From Deltaproteobacteria bacterium (lineage in GTDB: Bacteria > Desulfobacterota > Desulfuromonadia > Geobacterales > JAJYBI01): a stretch of 64,000 nucleotides of DNA. The stretch spans positions 1 through 64,000 of the forward strand of contig JAJYBI010000005.1 in assembly GCA_021779095.1 (NCBI GenBank), read 5' to 3'. Within the stretch, counting starts at the first letter, position 1, and each line of letters opens with the position of its first letter. A program made the position numbers and the translations under genes. The notes beneath the pieces were generated by a model, which was not told the DNA's origin, ran no database searches, and worked only from the letters and a program-made list of their open reading frames with translations. Below are positions 1 through 8,801 of this stretch, piece after piece.

Positions 1-49
1 CAGAACCCGCTCGCCGGTCAAGATATCGACTCGTGCGGACGGGACGGCA

Positions 50-478
50 TCAGGCGGACACGCTGATGGTGCTGTTGTCCGGAAGGGCGCCGCTGCTGCC
101 CGCCGGCTGACTGTCTGTGACTGCAGCGCCGCCAAGGTGGTGATGGTGTCCGCCCTTATGCGCCTTCATATCCGCCTGAATCTTGGCGAACGCGCTCTGG
201 GCATCGGCGAGGTTCCCCGACTGCAGTGCATTGCTCAACGCCGCAAAATCACCGGTACTACCATCGTTCCCTTTGCCGCTGCCATTCGTAGCGGTAGCGG
301 AATCCTGCTGCCCCCGGCCGGTGGGGCGCAGGCTCTGCAGGTCCGCGAAAGCCTGTTGGGCGGAGGCCAGGTCTCCGCTCTGGAGGGCCGACGCCAGATG
401 ACTCCAGTCCTGCTTTCCCTGCTGCATCTTTGCCTGCCACATCTGCATGTTTCCGTTTGAAATACCCGATACGGTCAT
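50..478 (-). CDS. Small hydrophilic protein with an internal duplication
   Basis: I do not recognise a named family. The 142-residue product has no signal peptide or membrane segment. A unit of about 25 residues occurs twice: SALQSGDLASAQQAFADLQ near residue 30 and NALQSGNLADAQSAFAKIQ near residue 82. Each resembles a helical hairpin. They are separated by a Gly/Ser/Thr/Asn-rich linker, and a four-histidine run lies near residue 115. The tail is low in complexity. The start is the ATG at 478 because AGGAG lies seven bases upstream; an in-frame ATG six bases earlier and longer extensions have no such site. The gene is divergent from the histidine kinase at 787. Secreted or surface-associated small proteins with such Ala/Gln repeats occur in Geobacter, but that link is inference. 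Confidence 0.7.
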   Translation of the reverse strand: MTVSGISNGNMQMWQAKMQQGKQDWSHLASALQSGDLASAQQAFADLQSLRPTGRGQQDSATATNGSGKGNDGSTGDFAALSNALQSGNLADAQSAFAKIQADMKAHKGGHHHHLGGAAVTDSQPAGSSGALPDNSTISVSA

Positions 479-746
479 GTCCATTCTCCTTTCAAGGGTG
501 TGCTGCACCATGCAGTAGTGGTTACGCAAGCAGGATGCCGCGAATTGTGCAGGAAATGAGGAAAGATGGGATGGGCAGGGTGCTGGGGATATGGTGTTTG
601 ACGAGGACTATCCCGGATCGTTCAAACTTCGGGAGTAATTAGTGGAAGCCCGTCATAGAGTGGCCGATTCCGTTCACAAGGGTGAGATCGTACGTGAGAC
701 GGCGGAAACCGTCCTGCGTCTGGTCACCGCACCCTCCACACTCCGA
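479..746. other. Divergent intergenic region without a gene
   Basis: Together with the promoter at 747-775 this makes a gap of about 308 bases between two divergent genes. Reading frames inside it are short and lack ribosome-binding sites. I see no tRNA and no riboswitch. A short stem GACGG/CCGTC lies near 700-715. No convincing promoter for the minus-strand gene was found. Confidence 0.5.
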
Positions 747-775
747 TTGCAGTCCCCGCCAATACGTCATATAAT
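747..775 (+). promoter_or_regulatory. Sigma70-type promoter abutting the histidine kinase start
   Basis: A TTGCAG -35 box (747-752) is followed after exactly 17 bases by a perfect TATAAT -10 box (770-775). Transcription should begin near 781-783, only about five bases before the ATG at 787. There is no Shine-Dalgarno sequence between them. If used, this promoter makes a nearly leaderless mRNA. Confidence 0.6.
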
Positions 776-786
776 GCCTCACCCTT

Positions 787-2931
787 ATGATCCTGTCGCG
801 ACTTTCCATCAAGCTCAGGCTGTTCGTCATTGTTGCGATCGCAGCATTGCCGGCTCTCGGTATTTTGCTCGTCTCGGGGGTCGAACACCGCAACGAGGAT
901 ATACACCAGGCCCGGGTCGAAACCCAGAAGCTGGCCGAGAGCATCGTCAGCGAACAGAATATCTTCATTGCGTCCACCCGCCAGCTCTTTATCGCCCTGT
1001 CCCAGCTGGATGAAGTCAGATCCTTCCGGCGGGACAAGACCCAGGCCATTCTGGCCGAAATCCTGAAGCAAAGCCCCCAATACACCAACCTCTTCGTTGC
1101 GGACCCAACCGGTATCGTCCGGGCATCGGCCGTGCCGCTGAAGGGAACCGTTTCCGTCGCGGATCGGCGCTATTTCAGGAACGCCCTGGAGAGCGGCAGG
1201 CTGTCGTCGGGCGAGTACGTCACGGGAAGGGCAACCAACAAGCCTACGCTCAACCTCGGGTACCCCATAATGGATGCCAGCGGGAAGGTGAGGGCCGTCA
1301 TCTGCGCCGGCCTGTCGTTCGAGTACTACCGGCAGATTTTTAAAACCCACAGGCTGCCGAGGGGTGCCAGTGTCGCCATCCTCGACCATGCCGGCACCAT
1401 CCTGTACCGGGCCGTCGAGCCGGAAAAGTACATCGGCAGGCCGGCCGACGCGGGAATCGTCCGGCATATGCTGGCAGGGCCCGACGAAGAGACCTCTACC
1501 GGTAAAAGCAGCGTGATCGGCGACGTACGTGTCCAGACCTATCGCAAGCTGCGTCTCGATGGCGAAACTGCCCCGTATCTGTTTATCCGGGCCGGGATTC
1601 CGCTCGGTACCGTCCTGTCCGGGGCCAACGCATCGCTCGGCAAAAACCTCACCCTCTATGCCGTGGCACTGCTCTGCGCCATCCTGCTGGCATGGTATGT
1701 CGCTAAAAAGCATATCATCGACAGAGTGCGTGTCCTGCAGCGTTCATCGCAGCGACTGGCGGAGGGGGATCTCTCCGTCAGGGTCGCCCGCGAGGTGGGG
1801 GGCGGCGAGCTCGGCATGCTCGGGCAGGCGTTTGACGACATGGCAGGGAAGCTCGCGGCGCGGGAGCAGGCGCTGCGCGAAAGCAGAAGCAAGTATCAGG
1901 ATATCTTCAATACGACCCATGACGCACTGTTTGTTCATGACCGGTCGGGGCGCATCATGGAGGCAAACAAGGCGTCCGAGGTCACGTTCGGCTACACGCG
2001 GGAGGAACTTTTCCGGTTGTCGGTTGCGGACCTGATCTCCGGCATCCCGCCGTATTCATTTTCCGATGCGCAGAACGTCATGGAAAAGGCGTTCCAGGAG
2101 GGGACGCAACAGTTCGAGTGGCTCAGCAGGAGACGGAATGGCGAAACGTTCTGGACCGAGGTGACGATCACCCCCACCAGTATCGCCGGGGAACGCTGCA
2201 TTCTCGCCATGGTCAGCGACATAACGGAGCGTAAGGAAGTTGAACAGATGAAGGAGACCATGCTGTCGACCGTCGGTCATGAGATGCGGACACCTCTGAC
2301 GGCCCTGCTCGGTTTCCTGGAATTCATCGCGGAAAACCGGGTGGATGATGCGCAACTGAAGGAATACCATGCCGTCATGCACAAGGAAGCCGAGCGTCTG
2401 AACGATCTGATTACCAATTTCCTCAACATGCAGCGGCTGAAGGCGAGGCTGCAGGATTATCAGTTCCGGCCTCTCGATGTACGGCAGCTGCTGGAGGGGG
2501 CTGCTGATCTCATTCGCAATCCATCGGTCATGCACCGTATTTCCTTCGATATCCCGCCGGACCTGCCGGCGGTCGTCGGCGACGAGACCCTGCTGTTTCA
2601 ACTGCTCACCAATCTGATCTCCAACGCCGTCAAGTATTCACCCGTGGGTAGCGAGGTCATGCTGGGGGCGCGGTCGGATGGTGCAGAGATCACCCTGTCG
2701 GTACACGACTGCGGCATAGGCATGCCGCCGGACGTACTGGACAGGATCTTCGATCTGTTCTACCGGGTGGATGACCCGGCCAAGCGTCTGATCACCGGCA
2801 CCGGCCTCGGGCTGGCGATCGTCAGGGAGATCGTCGCGGTCCATAACGGCCGTATCCGGGTAGAGAGCGTGCCCGGGCAGGGGAGCAGCTTTTACGTCAC
2901 GTTGCCGGCGGCAACGGAAAGCATGAACTGA
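787..2931 (+). CDS. Membrane sensor histidine kinase (Cache-HAMP-PAS-HisKA-HATPase)
   Basis: This 714-residue orphan sensor kinase probably detects an extracellular ligand and phosphorylates an unlinked response regulator. It has a first membrane helix at about residues 10-31, a periplasmic Cache-like domain (about 35-280), and a second helix at about 287-306. A HAMP linker and a PAS domain (about 365-485) follow. The HisKA box contains VGHEMRTPLTAL with the phosphoacceptor at H498. The ATPase domain has an N box (LISNAVKYSP) and G boxes ([14 protein letters not shown]). No response regulator is adjacent; the next gene, 16 bases downstream, is an exonuclease. There is no alternative ATG, GTG or TTG before the first membrane helix, so the start at 787 is well supported despite having no ribosome-binding site. 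Confidence 0.93.
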   Translation: MILSRLSIKLRLFVIVAIAALPALGILLVSGVEHRNEDIHQARVETQKLAESIVSEQNIFIASTRQLFIALSQLDEVRSFRRDKTQAILAEILKQSPQYTNLFVADPTGIVRASAVPLKGTVSVADRRYFRNALESGRLSSGEYVTGRATNKPTLNLGYPIMDASGKVRAVICAGLSFEYYRQIFKTHRLPRGASVAILDHAGTILYRAVEPEKYIGRPADAGIVRHMLAGPDEETSTGKSSVIGDVRVQTYRKLRLDGETAPYLFIRAGIPLGTVLSGANASLGKNLTLYAVALLCAILLAWYVAKKHIIDRVRVLQRSSQRLAEGDLSVRVAREVGGGELGMLGQAFDDMAGKLAAREQALRESRSKYQDIFNTTHDALFVHDRSGRIMEANKASEVTFGYTREELFRLSVADLISGIPPYSFSDAQNVMEKAFQEGTQQFEWLSRRRNGETFWTEVTITPTSIAGERCILAMVSDITERKEVEQMKETMLSTVGHEMRTPLTALLGFLEFIAENRVDDAQLKEYHAVMHKEAERLNDLITNFLNMQRLKARLQDYQFRPLDVRQLLEGAADLIRNPSVMHRISFDIPPDLPAVVGDETLLFQLLTNLISNAVKYSPVGSEVMLGARSDGAEITLSVHDCGIGMPPDVLDRIFDLFYRVDDPAKRLITGTGLGLAIVREIVAVHNGRIRVESVPGQGSSFYVTLPAATESMN

Positions 2932-2947
2932 ATCGGGAACGGACATC

Positions 2948-3577
2948 ATGGGCACCTACAGCGCGGTCATCCTCGACCTCGAGACCACCGGCCTCTCCCC
3001 CGCACAAGGGGACCGGGCCATCGAGATCGGTGCGGTGCTGGTCCGGAACAACCGGATCGTGGACCGGTTCGAGAGCCTCATGAATCCCGGGGTGCGGGTC
3101 AGCCGCTTCATCGAGGAGTACACCGGCATCACCAACGGGATGCTCGCCGGCGCGCCGCCGGTGGCCGAGGTGATGCGCCGCTTTGCCGCGTTCATGGCGG
3201 ATCACCGCCTGGTCGCCCACAACTCGAGCTTCGACCGGCGGTTCCTCGACTCTGAACTTTTGCGGATCAAGGTGCCGCGTCGGCAGGAGTTCGCCTGCTC
3301 CATGCTCGTCTCCCGCCGGGTCTACCCCGACGCTCCGAGCCACCGGCTGGAGGCGCTCGTCCGGTATAAGGGAATTCCTGCCGGCATTCACCACCGGGCG
3401 CTGGCCGACGCCGAGATGACCGCCCACCTCTGGATCGGGATGACCGAGGACCTGAAACACGCCTTCCGGCTCCGGCACGTGCCGTTCGAGCTGATGCAGC
3501 GGCTGGAGAAGCTGTCCAGACGCGCCGCGGCGGGGTACCTGCGGCAGTTGGCGGAGGAGCGGGGAAATTCCCTTTAA
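2948..3577 (+). CDS. DEDDh 3'-5' exonuclease, DnaQ/PolC epsilon-like
   Basis: This 209-residue protein is a stand-alone 3'-5' exonuclease of the DnaQ superfamily. ExoI is DLETTG (D10, E12), ExoII is in HNSSFDRRFL, and ExoIII is HRALADAEMT, the DEDDh arrangement. Such proteins either proofread as DNA polymerase III epsilon or act as independent trimming nucleases. It lacks the usual C-terminal extension that tethers E. coli epsilon to the polymerase, so either role is possible. The gene follows the histidine kinase by 16 bases and probably shares its transcript. The C-terminal 40 residues are Arg-rich and helical. Confidence 0.85.
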   Translation: MGTYSAVILDLETTGLSPAQGDRAIEIGAVLVRNNRIVDRFESLMNPGVRVSRFIEEYTGITNGMLAGAPPVAEVMRRFAAFMADHRLVAHNSSFDRRFLDSELLRIKVPRRQEFACSMLVSRRVYPDAPSHRLEALVRYKGIPAGIHHRALADAEMTAHLWIGMTEDLKHAFRLRHVPFELMQRLEKLSRRAAAGYLRQLAEERGNSL

Positions 3578-3631
3578 CAAGAAGGTACGAAGGGCACTAA
3601 GGAACCAATCAACCAACGAAAGGAGATACGT

Positions 3632-3829
3632 ATGCCGGTTATTACCATCGATATCGGATTCATCGACAAGGAGAAGAAGGAAGGGCTCGTGCGGGAGCTG
3701 ACGGCTGCGGCGAGTGAGGTGACGAAGCTCCCCGCCGAGAAGTTCATCGTGCTGATCAACGAGATGGAGCGGGACAACATCGGGGTCGGCGGGCAACTGC
3801 TGTCGGATATTCTGAAGCCGGGTGCGTGA
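3632..3829 (+). CDS. 4-oxalocrotonate tautomerase family protein
   Basis: This 65-residue protein belongs to the 4-oxalocrotonate tautomerase superfamily. It starts MPVITIDIG, so removal of the initiator Met exposes Pro-1, the catalytic base. The length and beta-alpha-beta pattern match the small hexameric enzymes. The C-terminal half (KFIVLINEMERDNIGVGG) fits the family beta hairpin. The substrate cannot be told from sequence and there is no aromatic meta-cleavage pathway nearby, so a role in aromatic degradation should not be assumed. A clear AAGGAGAT ribosome-binding site precedes the ATG. Confidence 0.85.
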   Translation: MPVITIDIGFIDKEKKEGLVRELTAAASEVTKLPAEKFIVLINEMERDNIGVGGQLLSDILKPGA

Positions 3830-3898
3830 TCGATTCGCCGGAAATAAGCGGTTGACCCAGTTTGAGATGTCCGGGATCGCCGGTCGGGACATGATTGC

Positions 3899-4780
3899 AT
3901 GAGCATGTCCCCCTACCGTTCAGCCGTTACCCTGCCGGCAGCCGAAAAGCCCTATCCCTCGATCCTGGCTTTCCTGGCGAAGAGGTTTCCACGCGTGCCG
4001 TCATCCGTCTGGGAGCAGCGGCTTGCCGAGGGCAAGGTGCTCGACGATCATGGCGACCGGATAACGCCGTCCACGGCATATGTACCCTGCAAGAGGATTT
4101 TCTATTACCGGGAGGTCGAGCGGGAACGGGTCATTCCGTTTGCCGAGCAGATCCTGTTTCAGAATGAGGACCTGCTGGTTGCCTGCAAGCCGCATTTTCT
4201 CCCCGTCACTCCCGGTGGACAGTATGTCGCCGAATGCCTGCTGAACCGTCTGCGGAAGAGAACGGGGAACGACGCACTGGTGCCGATCCACCGGATCGAC
4301 CGGGCCACGGCGGGGATCGTCATGTTTTCCGCCAACCGGGAAACCAGGGCCCTGTACAATGCGCTGTTCACGAGAGGGGCCGTGAAAAAGACCTATCTGG
4401 CCGTGGCGGACTATCCTCGCCCGTCGGCACAGATGGAATGGCTCGTCGAGAATCGCATCGTACCTGGTGAGCCGTGGTTCAGGATGACAACTGCTCCCGG
4501 AACGCCCAACGCCCGCTCGCTGATCAGGCTCGCGGAGGTTCACGGTACAACGGCGCGGTTCCTGTTGCGCCCGCTCACCGGCAAGACGCATCAGTTGCGG
4601 CTGCATATGAGCGGTCTCGGGTTCGGGATTCTGAACGACCGGTTGTATCCCCATCTGCAGCCGGAACGGGACGATGACTTCGACGCACAGCTCCAACTGC
4701 TCGCAGCAACGGTGGCATTCTCCGATCCCGTCACCGGCAAACGGATGGAGTTCGCATCGGAACGGAAACTCCTCTGGTAG
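3899..4780 (+). CDS. RluA-family RNA pseudouridine synthase
   Basis: This 293-residue protein isomerises uridine to pseudouridine in rRNA or tRNA. The family signature is HRIDRATAGIVMFS, in which the Asp is the catalytic residue. Downstream are the VKKTYLAV segment and RPLTGKTHQLRLHM, both characteristic of the RluA/RluC/TruC group. The first 80 residues (SVWEQRLAEGKV, then an ITPSTAYVPC stretch) resemble a degenerate S4-like leader rather than a full S4 domain. I cannot assign the target uridine. The start ATG has no strong ribosome-binding site; ATG codons nearby make the exact start uncertain by a few residues. Confidence 0.88.
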   Translation: MSMSPYRSAVTLPAAEKPYPSILAFLAKRFPRVPSSVWEQRLAEGKVLDDHGDRITPSTAYVPCKRIFYYREVERERVIPFAEQILFQNEDLLVACKPHFLPVTPGGQYVAECLLNRLRKRTGNDALVPIHRIDRATAGIVMFSANRETRALYNALFTRGAVKKTYLAVADYPRPSAQMEWLVENRIVPGEPWFRMTTAPGTPNARSLIRLAEVHGTTARFLLRPLTGKTHQLRLHMSGLGFGILNDRLYPHLQPERDDDFDAQLQLLAATVAFSDPVTGKRMEFASERKLLW

Positions 4781-4896
4781 TTCACCCGCGGGCAGCACCG
4801 ATGCGTGCAACGCCTGTATGATATGCACCCGATGGCCGATTGGCCGCTCCTGCAGTTTCCATTGCTGAACTCGACGGCACAAGGTACCTTTTCCCG

Positions 4897-5394
4897 ATGA
4901 AATTCACCCTCCTGACCCACTTCAAGGAATTAGACAAACGCTCCAATACCGGCCAGCTGGTGTTGGACGTTCTGGGGGATGCAGCCGAGCAGCTGCGCTG
5001 GGACCGTCTCAGTCCGCCGGCCGGCCTCGTGGCGGAGATCGAGGCGGGTGGCGTGGCGCTGGTCTATCCCGGCTCGGCGGACGAGGAGTGCGATGACGAT
5101 CTGTCGGACATCTCGCGGTTCATCCTCATCGACGGTACGTGGCACGAGGCCCGTAAGATCTTCCAGCGCAGTCCGTATCTGCGCCGGGTCCGCCGGGTCT
5201 CTATCAAACCGGCCGGCGTGTCGCAGTACAACCTGCGCAAGAACCAGAAGGACGCCTGCCTCTGCACCGCCGAATGCGTCATCGAGCTGCTGAAGAGTAC
5301 GGGGAGGGGCGAGGAGGCTGAACGGTTGTACGAGCGTTTCCTGGCGTTCATCCGGCCACCGGGGGCCATGCGAGGTGCGGCGATGGGGCGGTGA
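4897..5394 (+). CDS. DTW-domain protein (tRNA-uridine aminocarboxypropyltransferase-like)
   Basis: This 165-residue protein belongs to the DTW family, whose characterised members (TapT/YfiP, human DTWD1/2) transfer the aminocarboxypropyl group of S-adenosylmethionine to uridine, giving acp3U in tRNA. Motifs seen are HFKELDKRSNTGQLV near the N terminus, LIDGTWHEARKIF in the middle and SQYNLRKNQK followed by CTAECVIELL. It lacks the N-terminal zinc-binding cysteine cluster of YfiP. The start at ATG 4897 is preferred: upstream in-frame codons have no ribosome-binding site and overlap the pseudouridine-synthase intergenic gap. The neighbouring pseudouridine synthase makes an RNA-modification context. 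Confidence 0.82.
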   Translation: MKFTLLTHFKELDKRSNTGQLVLDVLGDAAEQLRWDRLSPPAGLVAEIEAGGVALVYPGSADEECDDDLSDISRFILIDGTWHEARKIFQRSPYLRRVRRVSIKPAGVSQYNLRKNQKDACLCTAECVIELLKSTGRGEEAERLYERFLAFIRPPGAMRGAAMGR

Positions 5395-5481
5395 GGCGGT
5401 CGCCTCCCGACCACGGCCCGGTGACTGCACCCGGAAGCGGGAGTCTGTACACGGTCGCTGCCGGTGCGGTACACTGTAGGC

Positions 5482-6603
5482 ATGAGCCGGGTACTGTCAC
5501 ACGCCATCGTCACCGTTTTTCTCAGCGGCGACGTGATGAGCGGGCGCGGGATCGACCAGTCGCTCCCCCATCCGTCCGCGCCTGCCATTCACGAACCGTA
5601 CGTGCGCGACGCGCGTCGCTATCTGCAGCTGGCGGGGCAGGTGCACGGCGCCATCCCGCGGCCGGTGGACTACGGGTACGTCTGGGGCGACGCCCTGGAG
5701 CTCCTCACGCGTGAGGCGCCCGACGTGCGGGTCGTCAACCTGGAGACGAGCGTCACCACCTCGGACGACTACTGGCGGGGGAAGGGGATCAACTACCGGA
5801 TGCACCCCTCAAACCTCCCCGTTCTGACCGTCGCCGCCATCGATGTCGCCGTCCTTGCCAACAACCATCTGCTGGACTGGGGATACGGGGGGCTGGCCGA
5901 GACACTGAAGACCCTGCGCGGAGCAGGCATCCGTACCGCCGGCGCGGGAGCGAACATCGACGAGGCGGCGGCCCCTGCCGTGGTGCAGGCAGGGGAGGGG
6001 AGGCTCCTGCTCTTCTCCTGCGGCGTTTCCACCAGCGGTATTCCCGACAGCTGGTGCGCCACCGGGAGCAACGCGGGGGTGAACCTCCTCCCGGACCTGT
6101 CGGAGCGGACGGTTGAGCGGATCGCGGCGCAGGTGAGGGGCGTGAAGCGGCCCGGCGACATCGCCGTCGCCTCGATCCACTGGGGCGGGAACTGGGGATA
6201 CGGGATCGCGCGGGGAGAACGGATCTTCGCCCACGGGCTCATCGATGAGGCAAAGATCGACATCGTCCACGGTCACTCGTCCCACCACGTGAAGGGGATC
6301 GAGGTGTACCACGGTCGTCCCGTATTCTACGGCTGCGGCGACCTCATCAACGACTACGAGGGGATCGGCGGTTTTGACGAGTTCCGCGGCGACCTGAGCC
6401 TTCTGTACCTCGTCCGGTTCGACCCGGGAAACGGCCGGCTTGTCGCGGTCCGGATGGTGCCGATGCAGATGCGGCGGTTCCGGCTGAACCTCGCCTCCGC
6501 GGCCGATGCCCGGTGGCTGGCGGATACCCTCACGCGGGAGGGGAAGGTGTTCGGCACCCGCGTGGAGCGCGCACCGGACGGTGCGCTCGTACTTTGCTGG
6601 TGA
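5482..6603 (+). CDS. CapA-family phosphoesterase (poly-gamma-glutamate synthesis type)
   Basis: This 373-residue protein belongs to the CapA/PgsA family, calcineurin-like metallophosphoesterases best known from capsule poly-gamma-glutamate systems. Seen are FLSGDVMSGRG (first metal motif), NLETSVTT, LANNHLLDWG (the NHxxD motif), SIHWGGNWGY and VHGHSSHHVKGIEVY. No signal peptide or membrane anchor is visible and no capB/capC genes are nearby, so it is probably not a capsule polymerisation gene here. The start is ATG 5482 (alternative GTG 5464). The ATG lacks a Shine-Dalgarno; TACACT at 5470-5475 sits only six bases upstream and could be a -10 box giving a leaderless transcript. Confidence 0.85.
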   Translation: MSRVLSHAIVTVFLSGDVMSGRGIDQSLPHPSAPAIHEPYVRDARRYLQLAGQVHGAIPRPVDYGYVWGDALELLTREAPDVRVVNLETSVTTSDDYWRGKGINYRMHPSNLPVLTVAAIDVAVLANNHLLDWGYGGLAETLKTLRGAGIRTAGAGANIDEAAAPAVVQAGEGRLLLFSCGVSTSGIPDSWCATGSNAGVNLLPDLSERTVERIAAQVRGVKRPGDIAVASIHWGGNWGYGIARGERIFAHGLIDEAKIDIVHGHSSHHVKGIEVYHGRPVFYGCGDLINDYEGIGGFDEFRGDLSLLYLVRFDPGNGRLVAVRMVPMQMRRFRLNLASAADARWLADTLTREGKVFGTRVERAPDGALVLCW

Positions 6604-6722
6604 CCTGCCGTTGCATTCCCGGTCATGATGAAGCCTCTGGACAGGATGCCATCCGTTTCGGTATGCTATACAGTCGAGTCAGACGTTAACCCCCAGCCCA
6701 GGAATTCCCGAAGGAGCTTCTC

Positions 6723-8801
6723 TTGCTTCCTCTCCGTTCCCCGCGTTCCGTACGCCGCCTTCTCTGCACCCTCACCGTCCTGTCCCTGCTGCTCTGCCTC
6801 GCCGCATCATCCTTCGCCGAGGACAGGATCGCCACCTATCCTCTCCTGCCGACCGGCTATACCTCCATCAAGATATTTGACCGCACAGGCCGGTTCGTCG
6901 GCCGGATACTGCCGGAGAAACGGTACTGGATTCCGCTCGACCGGATTCCCGTATTTCTGCAGCGTGCGGTGGTCGCGGTGGAGGACGCCCGATTCTTCGA
7001 GCACGGCGGGATCGATATCCGGGGGATAGCCCGGGCGCTGATGAAGGACGTGGTGAAGGGGCATCTGGTCGAGGGGGGCTCGACCATCACCCAGCAGCTG
7101 ATCAAGAACCGGTACCTGTCCGGGGTCAAGTCGTTCGACCGGAAGATCGAAGAGGCCCGCATGGCCATCGAGTTCGAGAAGAGGTACACGAAGAAGCAGA
7201 TCCTGGAGATGTACCTGAACGAGATCTACTACGGCAACGGTGCCTGGGGGATCGCCCAGGCGGCCCGCCTGTACTTCGACAAGAGCCCTGAGGAACTGAC
7301 GGAGGGGGAGTGTGCGCTTCTGGCCGGGGTTCCCAAGAATCCGGGGCGTTACAACCCGATGGGGAAGGCAAGAGACGTGGGGGCGCGCCGGGATATCGTC
7401 CTGCGGCGGATGGCGGATCTCAACATCATATCGTCCAGCCAGTGGCAGCAGCTGCGAAACCAGCCGATCACCTTCACCCCGTCGAACCAGGCCCCCTCGT
7501 ATCTCTCATATATCCGGAACAAGCTGGTGGAGCGGTACGGTGCGGGGATCGTGGAGCGGGGGGGGCTGGAGGTGACCACCGGCATGGATCTGAACCTGCA
7601 GAAGCTGGCGGAGAAGTCGCTGCAGGATGGGGTGCGGAAGCTGTCGCCGGGGCTGCAGGGGGCGCTGGTCTCCCTCGACCCCGTGACGGGTGACCTGCTG
7701 GCGGTCGTGGGCGGGGTGGATTTCGTGAAGAACCCCTACAACCGCGCACTGTACGCCCGCCGGCAGCCAGGTTCGTCCATCAAACCGCTGATCTACGCCG
7801 CCGCCCTGGAAAAGGGGTATACCGCGGGGAGCATCTGGGACGACACCCCGGTCGCCTACGACCGGGGTAACGGCGAAACCTGGGAGCCGCTGAACTACGG
7901 CAGGGAACGGTTCGGTTCGCTCTCCCTCCGGGGGGCGCTGGCCCATTCGGACAACGTCATCACGGTGAAGCTCCTGGAGGCGATCGGGGTCCCGTATTTC
8001 GTCGATGTGGCCGGGCGGGCGGGGCTCTCGCTGCAGCCGGAGAACGGCCTTTCCCTCGCCCTCGGTACCAACGAGGTGACCCTGTACAGTCTGGTGGATG
8101 CCTACACCCCCTTCGTCGACGGGGGGATACGAACCGAGCCGCGGGCCATCGTCCGGATCTACGACCGCACCCGCCGCGAATGGACGGAGATGCCGACGAT
8201 CACGACCCCGGCCATTTCACCCGCCGCCGCATTCATCACGACCAGCATGCTCCGGGACGTCCTGACCTACGGCACCGCCAAGTCGCTGAAGAAATTCAGC
8301 CAGGTGCGGCCGATGGCAGGGAAAACCGGTACGACCGACGACTATCGGGACGCCTGGTTCGTCGGCTTTACGCCGAAGATGATAACGGGGGTCTGGGTGG
8401 GATACGACAGGCCGCGTCCGGGTGGCAGGGGGTTCACGGGCGGGGCGGTGGCCGCCCCGATCTGGGAGCGGTTCATGCGTTCGGCCCTGGCGGGGCATCC
8501 GCCCCAGGAGTTCAGCCAGCCCGCCACGGTCGTTTCCGTCACCATCGACCCCACCACCGGCTTCCTGGCGACGACCGGCTGTCCGGAAAAGCGCGACGAG
8601 TTCTATATCGACGGGACCCAGCCGACCGCCTACTGCCCGAAGCATCCCGGTGAACCGATCCCGCCGGTCTCGCCCCGGCCGGCGGCGCCGCCCGAAAACG
8701 GTCTGGTGCCGGCGACGCCTCCGCCACCGGTGAGTGGACCCGCCTCACCACCGGGACCCGGAGGTCCGCCCCGTTTCGGCACCATCAGCACGTCCCGATA
8801 G
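6723..8801 (+). CDS. Class A penicillin-binding protein (PBP1A-type glycosyltransferase/transpeptidase)
   Basis: This 692-residue bifunctional enzyme polymerises lipid II and cross-links peptidoglycan at the cytoplasmic membrane. The N terminus has one hydrophobic segment (about 11-32) ending in AASSFAED. The GT51 domain shows VEDARFFEHGGID, GGSTITQQLIKN and YLNEIYYGNGAWGI. The transpeptidase has the active-site SSIK (in RQPGSSIKPLIYAA), the SDN motif (AHSDNVITVKLL) and KTGTTDDYRDAW. The C-terminal 45 residues are very Pro-rich. The start is TTG 6723, chosen because AAGGAG lies seven bases upstream; no ATG occurs before the signal segment. The 3' end overlaps a possible small gene on the minus strand. 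Confidence 0.93.
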   Translation: MLPLRSPRSVRRLLCTLTVLSLLLCLAASSFAEDRIATYPLLPTGYTSIKIFDRTGRFVGRILPEKRYWIPLDRIPVFLQRAVVAVEDARFFEHGGIDIRGIARALMKDVVKGHLVEGGSTITQQLIKNRYLSGVKSFDRKIEEARMAIEFEKRYTKKQILEMYLNEIYYGNGAWGIAQAARLYFDKSPEELTEGECALLAGVPKNPGRYNPMGKARDVGARRDIVLRRMADLNIISSSQWQQLRNQPITFTPSNQAPSYLSYIRNKLVERYGAGIVERGGLEVTTGMDLNLQKLAEKSLQDGVRKLSPGLQGALVSLDPVTGDLLAVVGGVDFVKNPYNRALYARRQPGSSIKPLIYAAALEKGYTAGSIWDDTPVAYDRGNGETWEPLNYGRERFGSLSLRGALAHSDNVITVKLLEAIGVPYFVDVAGRAGLSLQPENGLSLALGTNEVTLYSLVDAYTPFVDGGIRTEPRAIVRIYDRTRREWTEMPTITTPAISPAAAFITTSMLRDVLTYGTAKSLKKFSQVRPMAGKTGTTDDYRDAWFVGFTPKMITGVWVGYDRPRPGGRGFTGGAVAAPIWERFMRSALAGHPPQEFSQPATVVSVTIDPTTGFLATTGCPEKRDEFYIDGTQPTAYCPKHPGEPIPPVSPRPAAPPENGLVPATPPPPVSGPASPPGPGGPPRFGTISTSR

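Noticed and set aside
1-49. Possible gene end at the left border
   Set aside because: Short open frames exist in both directions but none shows a recognisable C terminus.
430-642. 70-codon plus-strand frame in the 479-746 gap
   Set aside because: It begins inside the minus-strand gene, lacks a ribosome-binding site and has no family resemblance.
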